Assembly (NCBI GenBank): GCA_029721435.1
Contig: CM056582.1
Coordinates: 38,584,611 to 38,648,610 of the forward strand
Origin: Gymnothorax reevesii
Lineage: Eukaryota > Chordata > Actinopteri > Anguilliformes > Muraenidae
Length of the DNA stretch: 64,000 bases
Direction: 5' to 3'
A program made the translations under genes and the position numbers. Under the pieces are notes generated by a model that ran no database searches, was not told the DNA's origin, and saw only the letters and a program-made list of their open reading frames with translations. This document shows, piece by piece, positions 33,231 to 43,800 of this stretch; the stretch's first letter is position 1, and each line of letters starts with the position of its first letter.

Positions 33231-34632
33231 TCCCCAGGCCACACAGTAGCCCTAGCCTGGGCACGTATGACATGGGCACGCCGCACAGCGTGTCTGTCAG
33301 CAGCCACAGGGTCAGCGCCATACCTGTAGACATCCTCACCTAAGCACACCTGGTGTCTGGCAGGTCTGACTGAGACGTCATTTTTCATCATAAACGGAAT
33401 CCCTGCCAGAATGTCAGAGTCAAGATTCTCTCCGACAAGTCCTTCAAAGTATAGCATATGATTATCTCTCTGGAAGTATGTCCGTGTTTCACCCAGGACT
33501 TTCAAGGGGGAGGAGCCATGGTGAGCAGACTGGGTGCTGCTTGTGATGGTGATCCCGAGTCTGGTTGCGCATGAGGCCCTAACCATGTTACCTGTTGCAC
33601 CGCTATCAATGGTGAGTTTCACAGGCAGGTCGTCATGAAAGGCATCAAGGTAACGGGACTGTTTTATAAGTACACGCTGCACGACTGTGGGAGGCGTCGC
33701 CGCATCATCCTCAGCACCATCTGACACATCATCCAAGTCACCGAGCACCTGGCGGGTCTTTGCCATGTATGATTTATCGTGTGGGGGTAGGAAGGGGCAC
33801 TTACTAAGAAAGAGATTGTCAGGCCTCCTGGCCTCTTTACAGAGGGGACATGACTTCTTCGGCCGGACTGGGAGGGCCCTACTTTTTGGGAGCTCAGAAA
33901 CAGCAGCGCGCATAGCCCTGGCATCCTCAGAGGCCTGGACCTCATCTAGCAGTGAATCAAGGGCTTGTGAGATTTCTGGCTTAATGGATGCTAACGTGCG
34001 GGACCGTAATTCGGTGCCATATCGCTGTTTCACTAGTTTGGGCAAGTCAACATGTATAAGGCGGAGCCATGCGAGCACTACAAAGTTTTCAAGAGAGGGA
34101 GACATCTCCTCATCTTCTGTTACAGCAACCCCCATGTGGCTAATGCCGGAGTCTTTACGTAGCAAATTGTCCTCCGTAAACGCCATCAAACGCTGATACA
34201 AATCCTCAGGTCTTTCATTAGGCTGTAGTCTGATAGCAGCAAAGTCATTGAAATGAGCCCCTGTACACTGAAAGCCATAATGCTGGCGAATTGTTTGCCA
34301 TATCTTGTCAATGGAGGTGGAATTTTTCACTATAGAGTGACGAGAAATAACGGGGCAGTAATTAGCTATTTGTCCGAGCATTAATTCCAACATGCTTACT
34401 TTTCGCTCCTTTGTGCGGTGCTGCGCGGCAGGAACGGATTCCGGGTCATCAGTGAAGCCCCTGAATGGAGAAGTCTTAGCCTTTCTTCCCCACTCCGCAC
34501 CGTTGACCAGGAAGGGAGCGAATTCGTTGTCCAAAGAAAGAGTAGAAGATTCTGCCGCCAGTTCTCAAAAGAGTTCACTGTCTCAATTTTGGTTAAACAC
34601 CACTGTTTCGGAGCTCTGTGTGACGCCGCCAT
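33197..34632 (-). pseudogene. gag-protease of the Ty3/Gypsy-type element
   Basis: The likely start is [15 protein letters not shown] at 34632; a frameshift near 34535 leads into the long frame to 33197. Gag: MLELMLGQIANYCPVIS, SIDKIWQTIRQHYGFQ and RLQPNERPEDLYQRLMAF. A Cys-rich CPLCKEARRPDNLFLSKC block stands where nucleocapsid zinc binding is expected. Protease: LTIDSGATGNMV carries the catalytic Asp-Ser-Gly, followed by GLVGENLDSDILAGIPFM. Function: particle formation and polyprotein cleavage of the retrotransposon. Confidence 0.85.
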
Positions 34633-34743
34633 GCTAATCCAACCACTCGCGACTTAGCAGTAGAAGTAATCCACAGTGTGACTCTCTCGACAGAACACAA
34701 AGACGAACGCGGAATTTATTCCATCTTCAGGATGAGACGTAGG

Positions 34744-34762
34744 TCCGGTAAGCGCTGCCACC
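34744..34762 (-). other. Probable primer binding site
   Basis: Directly after the 5' LTR in sense, TGGTGGCAGCGCTTACCGG. The TGG start and position fit a tRNA primer site; I could not assign the tRNA. Confidence 0.5.
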
Positions 34763-34914
34763 ACGCCAGTTTAGGTTAATGTTGTCAAAGAATCACAAAC
34801 GCGAGAGGCTCTGTTTACGTGCTGCCGCTTTACTGCACAAGCAGAGAAGACAGGAAGCACAGAATACACAAGCGGGCCACGGGTGAATCAATCAGCCAAT
34901 CACATTCATGGCGC
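34763..34914 (-). repeat. 5' LTR of the Ty3/Gypsy-type element
   Basis: Partner of 29623-29774. About 150 bp is very short for an LTR. Five differences between the two suggest a fairly recent insertion. Confidence 0.85.
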
Positions 34915-35406
34915 AGGACTAATAATTTTTGAAAACGGATGTTTTGTGCAAGCCAATTCTCAGTTCTGGCTACGCTACTGTATAGTGAATTTTTCCCACG
35001 ATTTCATCGCTGTTAGATCGCATTGGATAGAAAGTGTCTTAGTTGCCAATTATGAGAATTGGAAAACGCGTCAAGGAAAGGAAAAAGATTGAAAACTAGC
35101 TAACAAACTAATTGGCACAAAGTGCGATAATAGCATTCTTTCCGGATCGCACAAGAAGAAACGTTAAAGAGAAAAAAGCACTCTGGCAGCGAATGAAAAA
35201 TAAAATTAAGTCTGCAGATCGAGTCCGGAAAATAGATGCACTGAAAACAGGTGGTGGCACCTTCCCATTGTTAAAAAATGACCATAAGCGTAGCTTATTC
35301 TTTAGTCCTATATGACAAAAATTAAGCACGTTCTAGGAACTGTTTAGCCGTTTCATTCACGTATAGGAGAGAAGCACCTTTCGTAGTTATGAGCCTGTAT
35401 GTTTAC

Positions 35407-35541
35407 GTGGTTTCAGTAGCCTTAGTTGCCATAAACACCGGCTTTTAGTCACAGTAAATGCCAGCTTCTAAAGTCTACCCACCAGCTTCACCTCCACTAA
35501 AAGCCGGCGTTTACTGCGATTATGAAAGCTACTAAAACCAC
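35407..35541. repeat. 135-bp hairpin in the TTAA element
   Basis: Outer arms GTGGTTTCAGTAGC (35407-35420) and GCTACTAAAACCAC (35528-35541); inner arms ataaacaccggcttttag and ctaaaagccggcgttta. Confidence 0.75.
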
Positions 35542-35598
35542 ATATAGTTCCACCTGTAACAATGAGAATGCAGTATTTCAGCAAGATCTACTATTATG

Positions 35599-35817
35599 CT
35601 ACTTATGGTAACAAGCAACACTGTGTAACAAAACTGAGTGAAAAATTGTGTTTAGGCTAATTTTGGCAGTATAGCTGGCTGACTTGTCGAGGAGAAAGCT
35701 GGCAATTTTAGCGTCCCTTAGAAAATCTTTCTCCCTCATTAGCTCCTTCCACCTGGGGAAGGCGAGCCCGATGTTCACCCTTGTTTTTTGAGCGAGCCAG
35801 TTGTGTTGCCTTTTCAA
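35599..35817 (-). CDS. Small unrecognised frame, possible transposon coding fragment
   Basis: 72 codons. Contains RVNIGLAFPRWKELMREKDF followed by LRDAKIASFLLDK, which resembles an R-W-x2-L ... DA-x2-A-x-FLLD motif I associate with uncharacterised fish transposon-derived proteins. That association is from memory and not secure. It lies inside the TTAA element 27836-36225. Probably a fragment of its former coding region. Confidence 0.35.
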   Translation of the reverse strand: MKRQHNWLAQKTRVNIGLAFPRWKELMREKDFLRDAKIASFLLDKSASYTAKISLNTIFHSVLLHSVACYHK

Positions 35818-36225
35818 TTCTCCTTATCGTTTTTTTTTTTTTCGTCTCCAGTGCTGATGCTGCATATGCATGGTCCTGCATTATGCTGCAGTAGTACTGA
35901 TTTTCAGTGTCGCCGCGATAGCCTCTCTTCCTGATTTCCTCCGGTGTCTCAATCGCTCTGCACTGGCTGGCAGGGCAAATGCGGATTTATTCTGCATTTG
36001 GTGCTATTTGTCCCTTGCCAGTGGCAACAGTTTCAAGATGGCTGACTGTCATGGCGCCCCCCTACCAGCTTACCCGTCCAAAGTAGAAACAAGTCTAAAA
36101 TTCTTCGTTTATGAGAATATATCAGATTATTAAAGGAGGTCATAATGCACCAGTGTTGACATGTATATGAATGCAGACTTAGATTTTGGCAAATAAAAAA
36201 AATGAAAATGTTACACATTGTCCCT

Positions 36226-36710
36226 TTAACCAAACTGCAACCGAGAGCAAAAAATTGTAACAGTTGAAATTACATCCCGCATAAAAGTAGGGCATCAATC
36301 TGTTTTGCTCTGGATTTGAACCTTGACTGCCTGCTTGGTCACCTACTATTTGGCTCATTCACCCACTAAGACTTAATTTTGTGAACAGATTGTGTGAATC
36401 TGTGAATGTTAACACTGATCATGTAAAATGTACCAATCTACAGCAGCAATTGCACGCCAGAAGAGGCCGTCAAAATGGTTGTTCTCGGGCTCTTTCCGTC
36501 CGCTGGCAGAATTACCGCTTCGTTCCTCATTTGCATTGGATCATTAGCCCTGTATACGCACCTCCTGTTGTTCAGGACTGTTGACTGTTCCTGACAATCC
36601 AAGTCTGTAATTTGAGTTTTATCGTAAAGAAATGTTCTTAATATTTTGCGCCTGAAGAGCTGGTGCCTTCAGTGCTCGTACAGCTGCAAATAATTTGAAT
36701 TTCTCTGCAG
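36226..36710. other. End of intron 1
   Basis: No repeat recognised. The last 20 bases (taatttgaatttctctgcag) form the acceptor of exon 2. Confidence 0.6.
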
Positions 36711-36741
36711 GCTGACCAGCTGACGGAAGAACAGATCGCCG
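36711..36741 (+). CDS. calm: Calmodulin exon 2
   Basis: Calcium-sensor protein that binds and regulates many target enzymes and channels. This 31-nt exon encodes ADQLTEEQIA plus the first base of the next Glu codon. The acceptor ttctctgcag and the donor GTAGGA flank it. Length, phase 1 end and encoded residues equal the second exon of vertebrate CALM genes. Which paralogue (calm1/2/3) cannot be told from protein sequence, since all encode the same protein. It is preceded by a transposon-filled intron and followed by a 5991-bp intron. Confidence 0.93.
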
Positions 36742-38689
36742 GTAGGACTGCCAATACTCTGCTGTTCCTCTGCTTTGTCACCCTCTTTCAGACCCTATCC
36801 ATCTCTGCATATATGCTACCTGTCGCGTCCAGTTGTGGGGCCCACTGCTCACTCACGGTTTTTCTCTGGGGGTCATTTTTTCCTTGATATGCTTCCTGGT
36901 TGGACTGTTTAAAAGCAAACTGTTGGCTTTTGGGGAGAAGGGGCAGGATCTGTGTCATGCAACAGCAGCCTTTGGTGTTACGAGCTTTCAAAATGCACAA
37001 AGTGGTTTGTTTCCAACGTCTGTCATTGAGTTGGTGTTGGTAATTGTGGATAAAGCATCTTGCTTGTTCATCAGAAAGCTAATCCAAGTGGGATTGATAA
37101 TTAGGGGTGCAATGGATTCGGAACCAAGACCAAACCTGCGATACAAATGTCCGCAATGTCTCAAGATGCGGTTCCATCTGACTGGGCTTTCACACCATAA
37201 CCGCGATCGTGACATGAAAAGACCACTGATTTCAGTGAAGCTTCAAACACACTTCCCATGGAAACAAGAACAGATACAACCATTGTAAATGATGGCGGTG
37301 TTAGAGGAAGTCTCATATTACAAATCCATTCAAACCCGAGACCTGTATGAGGTACAGGGCCAGGGAAACGAGGGTTTTTCTACAGCTTGTTTTGAAGTGC
37401 CCCCTACAGGCCATTTCTTCAGAGGTCCATAAAACCAGTACCAGAAGGCAGTTTGCAAAAAAAAAATCCATTATTTGGATTTTTATCCATTTATATCTAT
37501 TACTTGGGCCAAATGGACTAAGTTAAAGTAAAATCCAAGACTATGATGGCCTAGGTGTGTTTCCACTTGATATGGAATGACCCTAATAAGGTCACTATAA
37601 TCGCAAAGAAGATCAATATCAGGTTTTCAGCTCAAATAAAGTAACCCACATGATGTTCAAGTGGGTTTCTTCATTTCTAGCACATAGTAGTAGTCCAAAG
37701 AAAAACTAGGATTTTTACAACCATTTTGGCCAGTTTTTTGGTGGGAAACGCCTGTATACTGGATTTTTCAGCCAAAGCAGTGTAATTCAAGTTATTAGGC
37801 ACTGCTGAGGTGCAAAGTGGTGTCAGTGCAACTTTCCCCGGGGGGCGAGCCTGGCCCTTAAACTTGGGCTCTTTTCAGCTGCGACCAACATTGAAAGGGA
37901 TCATCTGAACATCTGCTAAATTTTCTTTCAATTTTTTTGATAGAAATATCAAGGATCTTCCTGAAATAAAAGGTTCCTGGCATCAGTTGATCAATCCTTC
38001 CAACTATAAGCAAGTAATTAGCTTTGAAAAAGTGGAAAATGTTTTTGTGAACCCCAACTTTGACCTTAATTTCCATGGCATTCACCATTGATACAAGCAA
38101 CCACAGAGTAACTAAACCCCAAAACCACTTTTTTCTGCTGAAAACAAATGTATATGGGTATGAAGTAGTATTGTTGATTGATTCTATTCCAACTGTTGAC
38201 ATTTTAGTCAAAGTTTTTCAATTTGGCGTATTTTGGGATTAAAAATCTAATAGTGGCTGCCCTCTATTGGTTGAAATCCGGCTATTGCGATCAAATTTTG
38301 CCATTGGAGATGGAGGCCGATGACATTTTGGAGGCAGCTTTCGTCACGAACCACCACTGTTCGCCATGCCCCTCCTATAAAAACGAGCACCTGTCTATTC
38401 TGCAATAGTGATGGTATTGGCAGTTCTTTTGACGGTACTGAATCAGTAGAATCTGTTCATTAAAACGGTTTGTTCAACAAAAAAAAATCGCTCACTGGAT
38501 CTTTCAGTGCTTAGGAGTCCTGAGAATATAGTGTATAGTTCTCCAACTCCCTGAACTGGTAAACAGCCCAACGATCCGTCATTCAGTTCATGATTCAACC
38601 CTGAGGTTCTGCTTTCTGGGCACTCAGACACTTCACAAGGATACATTATTCATTCACTCACACATTCATGCTCTGATGGTGGTAAACTA
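36742..38689. other. Intron 2, first part
   Basis: No gene. At about 37105 (taggggtgcaatggattcgg) a hAT-like end is suggested without a partner. The remainder holds no repeat I can name; short frames at 36833-37288 and 37858-38211 lack recognisable domains. Confidence 0.4.
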
Positions 38690-38945
38690 CGTTTTTTGTA
38701 GCCACAGCTGCCCTGGGGCAGACTGACGGAAGCTCCGACCACTACCAAACATTCACACACAGCCACACAGTGTTCCTATATTGCATGTTTTGTGGGTGGG
38801 GGAAACCGGAGTACCCGGAGAAAACCCACGCGAACATGGAGAGAACATGCAAACTCCACACAGAAAGGCCCCAGGCCGGATTCGAACCTGCAACCTTCTT
38901 GCTGTGAGGCAGTAGTGCTAACCACTGCCGCCACCGTGTTAACCT
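38690..38945. repeat. Common fish interspersed repeat (CCGGAGTACCCGGAG), copy 1
   Basis: Contains gggggaaaccggagtacccg, gagaacatgcaaactccaca and ttcgaacctgcaaccttctt ... ggcagtagtgctaaccac. Same family as 42165-42420 (84-90% similar by eye). Widespread in fish genomes. Confidence 0.75.
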
Positions 38946-39600
38946 GGTCAGCGTGATATCTCAATTTTTCTTTTACAGGATAGTTTTCATATTTGATACC
39001 AAGCTTCATCTAGTAAAGGCATAGGGCCCAGTCAATTTTGGTGACCCTGACATTATTTTCAAGGTCACAACGACGCATTGAATATTTCAGCATGTTTACC
39101 TGCTTTTTAAACTTGTCAGCGAGATATCTCAAGATCAGTTCACTGGACTTTCTTCATTATCGACATCAAGCTCTATCTAGTGAAGGCACAGGGCCCAGTC
39201 GATTTTGGTGACCTTGGCATAATTTGCAAGGTCACGCGACACATTGAATATTTCAAAAGGTGACTAACGTTTTTTGACATTTTACCCTTGTCGGCAAGAT
39301 ATCTCAAGGAAGGTTCACTGGATTTTCTTCATATTTGACCCCAAGCTTCATTAAATTCTGTTGAATGTCTATTGATAAGCATTTTCTTTATTACCATTTT
39401 TACTATTCATACACTGACTTTCATTTCAAGGTCACTGTAAGTCTTAAATATTTTTGCTTTTCAACAACCACAGTGCAAAATATCATGGGCTGTTGACTGG
39501 ATCATGTTTCTGTTGACATTTTGCTTTATCTGAAACCATCACCATCACTTAATACCTCCTTCATTTTGAATTGATGATTTGCAGCGGGGGATGCTGTCAG
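38946..39600. repeat. About 175-bp tandem repeat, 2.5 units, next to a MITE-like end
   Basis: Units start at about 38949, 39113 and 39291 with a TGTCAGCGAGATATCTCAA-like block, followed by catatttgacaccaagctt, gggcccagtcgattttggtg and tcaaggtcac. At 39585-39610, gcgggggatgctgtcagctt...gacttgtt resembles the right end of the MITE at 18530/51121, so the array may be the interior of a larger relative. Confidence 0.65.
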
Positions 39601-39764
39601 CTTAGTGACTTGTTCCAAGCAGTTTTTGCGATCATTTTCACAATTTTACGAGTCTACCTTGTTTTGTCTGGTAGCTGTAATTTATGTGGCGACTCCACAT
39701 TGCTGGACCTGTTCATATTCTTGAGTAAAGCCAACTCCTCGTCTGATTTGACATTGTCTTTTAA

Positions 39765-40352
39765 CCTCTTACGTATGGGAAACGCGCATACGTGGGCTGG
39801 CGTGCTGACCAGCATACCGGGAACTGCAAATGCGGGGTGTGCTTGGTTGACCACCATGGCCTGATTTGAAAATGCAGCCGCGCTGCCGAGGCCGGGATTG
39901 TTGCCTGGCTCTTGTGACAATCGCCAAGGAAGTATTTCATTCTCTGCCTGTTTGCTGTGATTGCCAGGAAAAAAATTTATCCACAATTTTTGGGTGATGG
40001 CACAAACACGACAATACAAACTGAATTTTTATTCTTCATTTTTCACTGTAAAAAATACTGAAAAATATACAAAATCAGTCACATTCCAGCATACCTGTGT
40101 CGTGTGGCACAATTTATCACACGGTTGGACGGGCAAACTAACTTCGCAAGTGTCACATCTGAACTGGGACTGATGGCGAACTTTGTTCTTGGAACAGACA
40201 ATGCACTGTTTCCACGGTTTTTGGGTCTTTGCCATGGGTGGATGGCTCTCCAAGAAGCATCCTTCAAGGAGTCTGTTTGGAGTTGGCGACTTCGGTTTGC
40301 GGTCGTACTCAGTGGACGCGAACAGATCGGCTAGATCAACTTGTAGTAACAT
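39765..40352 (-). mobile_element. piggyBac-type transposon 3' part
   Basis: TTAA at 39761-39764 is followed by CCTCTTACGTATGGG, with a subterminal hairpin ACGTATG...CATACGT (39771-39793). The minus strand beyond it encodes the transposase tail at 40080-40352. The other TTAA end was not found. Confidence 0.55.
40080..40352 (-). pseudogene. piggyBac transposase C-terminal zinc domain
   Basis: Encodes a cysteine-rich tail: QCIVCSKNKVRHQSQFRC, then DTC, and LPVQPCDKLCHTT. The C-x2-C ... C-x2-C ... C-x3-C-H spacing matches the C-terminal zinc-binding region of piggyBac-family transposases, which contacts the transposon ends. The DDD catalytic core that should precede it is absent upstream (plus side beyond 40352), so this is a 5'-truncated remnant. 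A domesticated piggyBac-derived gene is less likely given the fragment length. Confidence 0.6.
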
Positions 40353-40841
40353 GGCTCGAAAATTACCTGAAGTAGATCATTTGAGAGTTTAGCTCAGTTG
40401 GTTGTTGATTGCCTTATTGCAAGATTCGAAAGGCAAACGTGCTGACAAACTTCGGCTTATACCAATTGGAGCAGTTGCCCGTATGTTTTGACTTGTGTGC
40501 CCGGACTTTCGAAATTGATCAGGATGCACAACCAATGAGTGATCAGGCACTTAATTAGTCTGACCCAGTATTGGCACAAAATCATTCACGGCGATCGCCT
40601 CGCAGTAGTTGTATATTGATATCACGCACCATCCAGCATACCCATCTACGAATACATGGTTCCCGGCCACCGCAACAGATCGCCGGCTCACGCGTGCGGG
40701 TCCCGCCTGACTGCCTCGTATGTATTGCATTTACGCCGGTCACTTGGACATACAGTTCAATATAAGCCCGTACCTTAGGGGAGAAACGCCTGTGCAGATT
40801 AATGATTTGCAGCGGAACTGGATGATACTTCTAATAGAAAT
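40353..40841. other. Unassigned intron 2 segment
   Basis: Contains a tRNA A-box-like string (tttagctcagttgg, 40388-40401) without a convincing B box or cloverleaf. Nothing else recognised. Confidence 0.35.
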
Positions 40842-41123
40842 GTGGTCCGAGCAGATGAAGAAGTTTCACCGTACTACTTTGTGAAAGTGGCCAAAGCACC
40901 TTACATCCTTTCCAGTTATTTGAGAGACAACTATGGCTCTAGATATGAAGCTGGCAGTGAGGTGATAAGAGGGCACCATTTTGAGCTTCTACCTCAGCAA
41001 GACTCAATCGATTTCAGTGATGGAAAAAAGGATGGTTACATTGCAGTGAAATGCCTTTTACCAACAGTGTGCCCAGGTTTGGAAGAGTCAGCCTTCAGAA
41101 AAATCAGGGGGGAATCGCAGTGA
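40842..41123 (+). CDS. Unrecognised 93-codon frame
   Basis: Residues include YYFVKVAKAPYILSSYLRDN, HHFELLPQQDSIDFSDGKKD and YIAVKCLLPTVCP. Amino acid composition looks protein-like rather than random, but I recognise no family. It sits in calmodulin intron 2 close to a piggyBac remnant, so it may be a transposon-derived exon or fragment. The ATG is not well supported; the frame may continue from an upstream splice. Confidence 0.35.
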   Translation: MVRADEEVSPYYFVKVAKAPYILSSYLRDNYGSRYEAGSEVIRGHHFELLPQQDSIDFSDGKKDGYIAVKCLLPTVCPGLEESAFRKIRGESQ

Positions 41124-42164
41124 ACGTATAAACTGAATCTCCGTTCATGAAGGGTTACTGAGCTTCCTAATGTCGGCAAATCTGCGGAGACAGACTGTTT
41201 TACCCTGAATGTAACTGTTGCAGTGGTTGCCATAATTATAGACTTTACTCTTGATATGTTAAGGCTTTACATTTTTTGTTGTTCAACATTTGAAGTTCAA
41301 TACTGCTCAGGATGATAGCGATACTTCTAGTTTTTGTATTCTCAGGCTGTATGTCATTCTTGATGACATGGATAACCATCAATACATGGGCAACCTATGA
41401 CACCTAATTTTAACTCCTGCTGTTGTGCTTTGGCTTTTTCTACTGCTGATATACACTAAGATCTCTGATTTAAACCTGCTTCCTCCTTTAGAGTAAGTCC
41501 TGATTAATTTCAGGCAGAGTCGTTACGTAGGCCTTGGATTATTATGTTTCTTGCTTTAGTTATGTCATGCAAAATGAGACATTGCTTGTTCTATTAAAAG
41601 ACTGTTAAAGTGCACTCTGTTGGTTTTGAGTACACAGAATGCGCGAAAATAATAAATACTACAAATCTCCAGCTGTACGTCACATTTTGTAGACTAGGTA
41701 TGTTCAACTCCAAGCACTCCTTGACATGAAACCCTTCAAAGAAAAGGACTACATTTTGTTTGGGACGTTAGGTGTGGCCAGTAAAATATTCTGAACAGGT
41801 TTTCTGACCAGCAATATGGGTTTCACAGTTTTTTAGAGGAGAGAAATGGCTGCAGTTTAAAAAAAAATCCTCCTCTTTTTACACAGAAATCCTTACATTT
41901 TCCAGATCTCCAAGTCTAGCATGAACATCATGTGTTAAAAACAAACAGGAATCCTACACTATAATTGTGTCTCAAATCTCAATCTACTACCTTGATGCAG
42001 AATGTCTGAGGATAGATGCTGAGCTGGCCACTAAGTGCCTTTATTTACATGTCCATCTTCCAAGAAATGCTTAATTTTTGAGCTTTAAGCTACCAGATTT
42101 GCCCGTTTTATGTAAGATAGATATACTTTATTGAACCCCTCTGCATTTGACCCATCCTATAGTG
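41124..42164. other. Intron 2, nothing recognised
   Basis: AT-rich, without coding frames or named repeats. Confidence 0.5.
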
Positions 42165-42420
42165 TGGAGCAGTGGGCAGCCACAGAGCGGCGCCCGGGGA
42201 CCAACTCCAGTTCTGAAGCCAGTTCCTACGTCAGGGGTACTGGTTGGAGTGTTCCTATGATGCATGTTTTGCAGGTGGGGGAAACCGGAGTACCCGGAGG
42301 AAACCCACGCAAACACGGGGAGAACATGCAAACTCCACACAAAGGCCAAATTCGAACCCACAACCTTCTTGCTGTGAGGCAGTAGTGCTAACCATTGTGC
42401 CACCGTGCTGCCATGTTGTA
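42165..42420. repeat. Common fish interspersed repeat (CCGGAGTACCCGGAG), copy 2
   Basis: Same family and orientation as 38690-38945: gggggaaaccggagtacccg, acacggggagaacatgcaaa, caaccttcttgctgtgaggc. Confidence 0.75.
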
Positions 42421-42641
42421 TTTCTTTCTCCATTTTCCAACAATGTGGCACCTAGTTATATGCTTTGAGTATTTGTGGGCTTCCAACTTTTACAGCTTGG
42501 CAGCTTGTGCCTTGCAAAAAATGTCAGTGTGGAGCTGTGATTACCTGTTATATCAGCAAAACGGTCTGTCTGGGGCAGTACTGGAGCTGGGCTTTCTTTC
42601 TCAAGAGCTTTCGCTTGGTGGTTTCGTCGACACACCCTTAG

Positions 42642-42893
<252 letters not shown>

Positions 42894-42903
42894 TAATCTG
42901 TTC

Positions 42904-43235
42904 CCTCGCCCACACTGCGTTCTCTTGCCCTCATGCTCTCTTGCCCTCTTACTCGCCCACCGCGCGCTCTCTCTCGCCCTCTTTCTCGCCCTCTTACTCA
43001 CCCACCCCACGCTCCCTGACCCTCTTACTCACCCAACTTGCGCTCTCATGCCCTCGTGCTCTCTCGTCCTCTTACTCGCCCACCCTGCAATCTCTGGCCC
43101 ACTTACTTACCCAATCCTCGCTCATTCGCCCTGTTTCACCCCCACCCCGCCCTCTGACTCGCCCACCCCTCACTCTCTCGCCCTCTGACTCACCCACCTT
43201 GCACTCTCCTGACCTCTTACTCGCCCATTCCGTGA
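42904..43235. repeat. CT-rich minisatellite in intron 3
   Basis: Irregular tandem units around ctcgccctcttactcgcccac / actcacccacc, pyrimidine-rich on the + strand, starting 28 bases after the exon 3 donor. Confidence 0.85.
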
Positions 43236-43273
43236 GTAAAAATCCCAAAAAAGAAAGAAATGCAGGGCTGTGC

Positions 43274-43792
43274 CATAGACTGTATAAAAAGATGGACGAA
43301 GCTCCCGTGACATCACGCTTTGGTTTCAGCTACCATAAATGAAGCCTCGATTTTGGCGATTTGAATTGCACCATGTTGCCATTTCAAAACTGGATGTGAT
43401 TTCAATTTGACGAGAGCATGCACTGAAGATCCAGGGAGGACCGTGGCTCTGGATCTGACCGTATTGGACAAGGAACAGAGGATAGCCACGCCCCTAAAGC
43501 ATATTCTGGCTTTATCCTTTATTCTAGTCTATATGGGATTATAATTTACAAAAATGAGCATTATGATATTTTGAGACTTGAAACTTGCTATAGCTACCAT
43601 AAAATAATGCAAAAAATCAGGTGGGGAAAGTAGGGTCATTTTCTCATGGACTTCTATAGCATTGAACACCTTTCTGTAACCACCGACGTCGCCATCTGCT
43701 GGCCATTAAATAGAATGTCATTTTACGGTACTTCTGCATGGACTTCATTTTTCAGACCCGAGTGCTGCGTCCATCTTTTTATATAGTCTATG
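43274..43792. mobile_element. Non-autonomous hAT-type MITE (519 bp)
   Basis: The left end CATAGACTGTATAAAAAGAT answers the right end atctttttatatagtctatg. The 8-bp target duplication GGCTGTGC is perfect (43266-43273 and 43793-43800). This family (gatggacgaagctcccgtga) is familiar from fish genomes. No coding content. Confidence 0.88.
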
Positions 43793-43800
43793 GGCTGTGC

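Larger units (their letters stand above)
27836..36225. mobile_element. TTAA-flanked DNA element (8.4 kb including a nested retrotransposon)
   Basis: TTAA at 27832-27835 and 36226-36229. The ends AGGGACATTGTGTAGG and ACACATTGTCCCT are inverted repeats related to the MITE at 27412-27795. Without the retrotransposon at 29623-34914 it is about 3.1 kb. Hairpins lie at 28025-28108 and 35407-35541, and an inverted duplication pairs about 29208-29310 with 34975-35070. A small minus frame at 35599-35817 may be transposon coding debris. Superfamily uncertain (TTAA targeting: piggyBac or Kolobok). Confidence 0.65.

Noticed and set aside
33687..34196. 169-codon forward frame
   Set aside because: Antisense shadow of the gag-protease frame.
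38946..39350. CRISPR-like array
   Set aside because: Units are about 175 bp, tandem and without unique spacers; a vertebrate minisatellite or transposon interior.
40386..40450. tRNA gene or tRNA-derived SINE head
   Set aside because: An A-box-like string (tttagctcagttgg) is present, but no B box (GGTTCGANNCC), no acceptor pairing and no clear anticodon arm.
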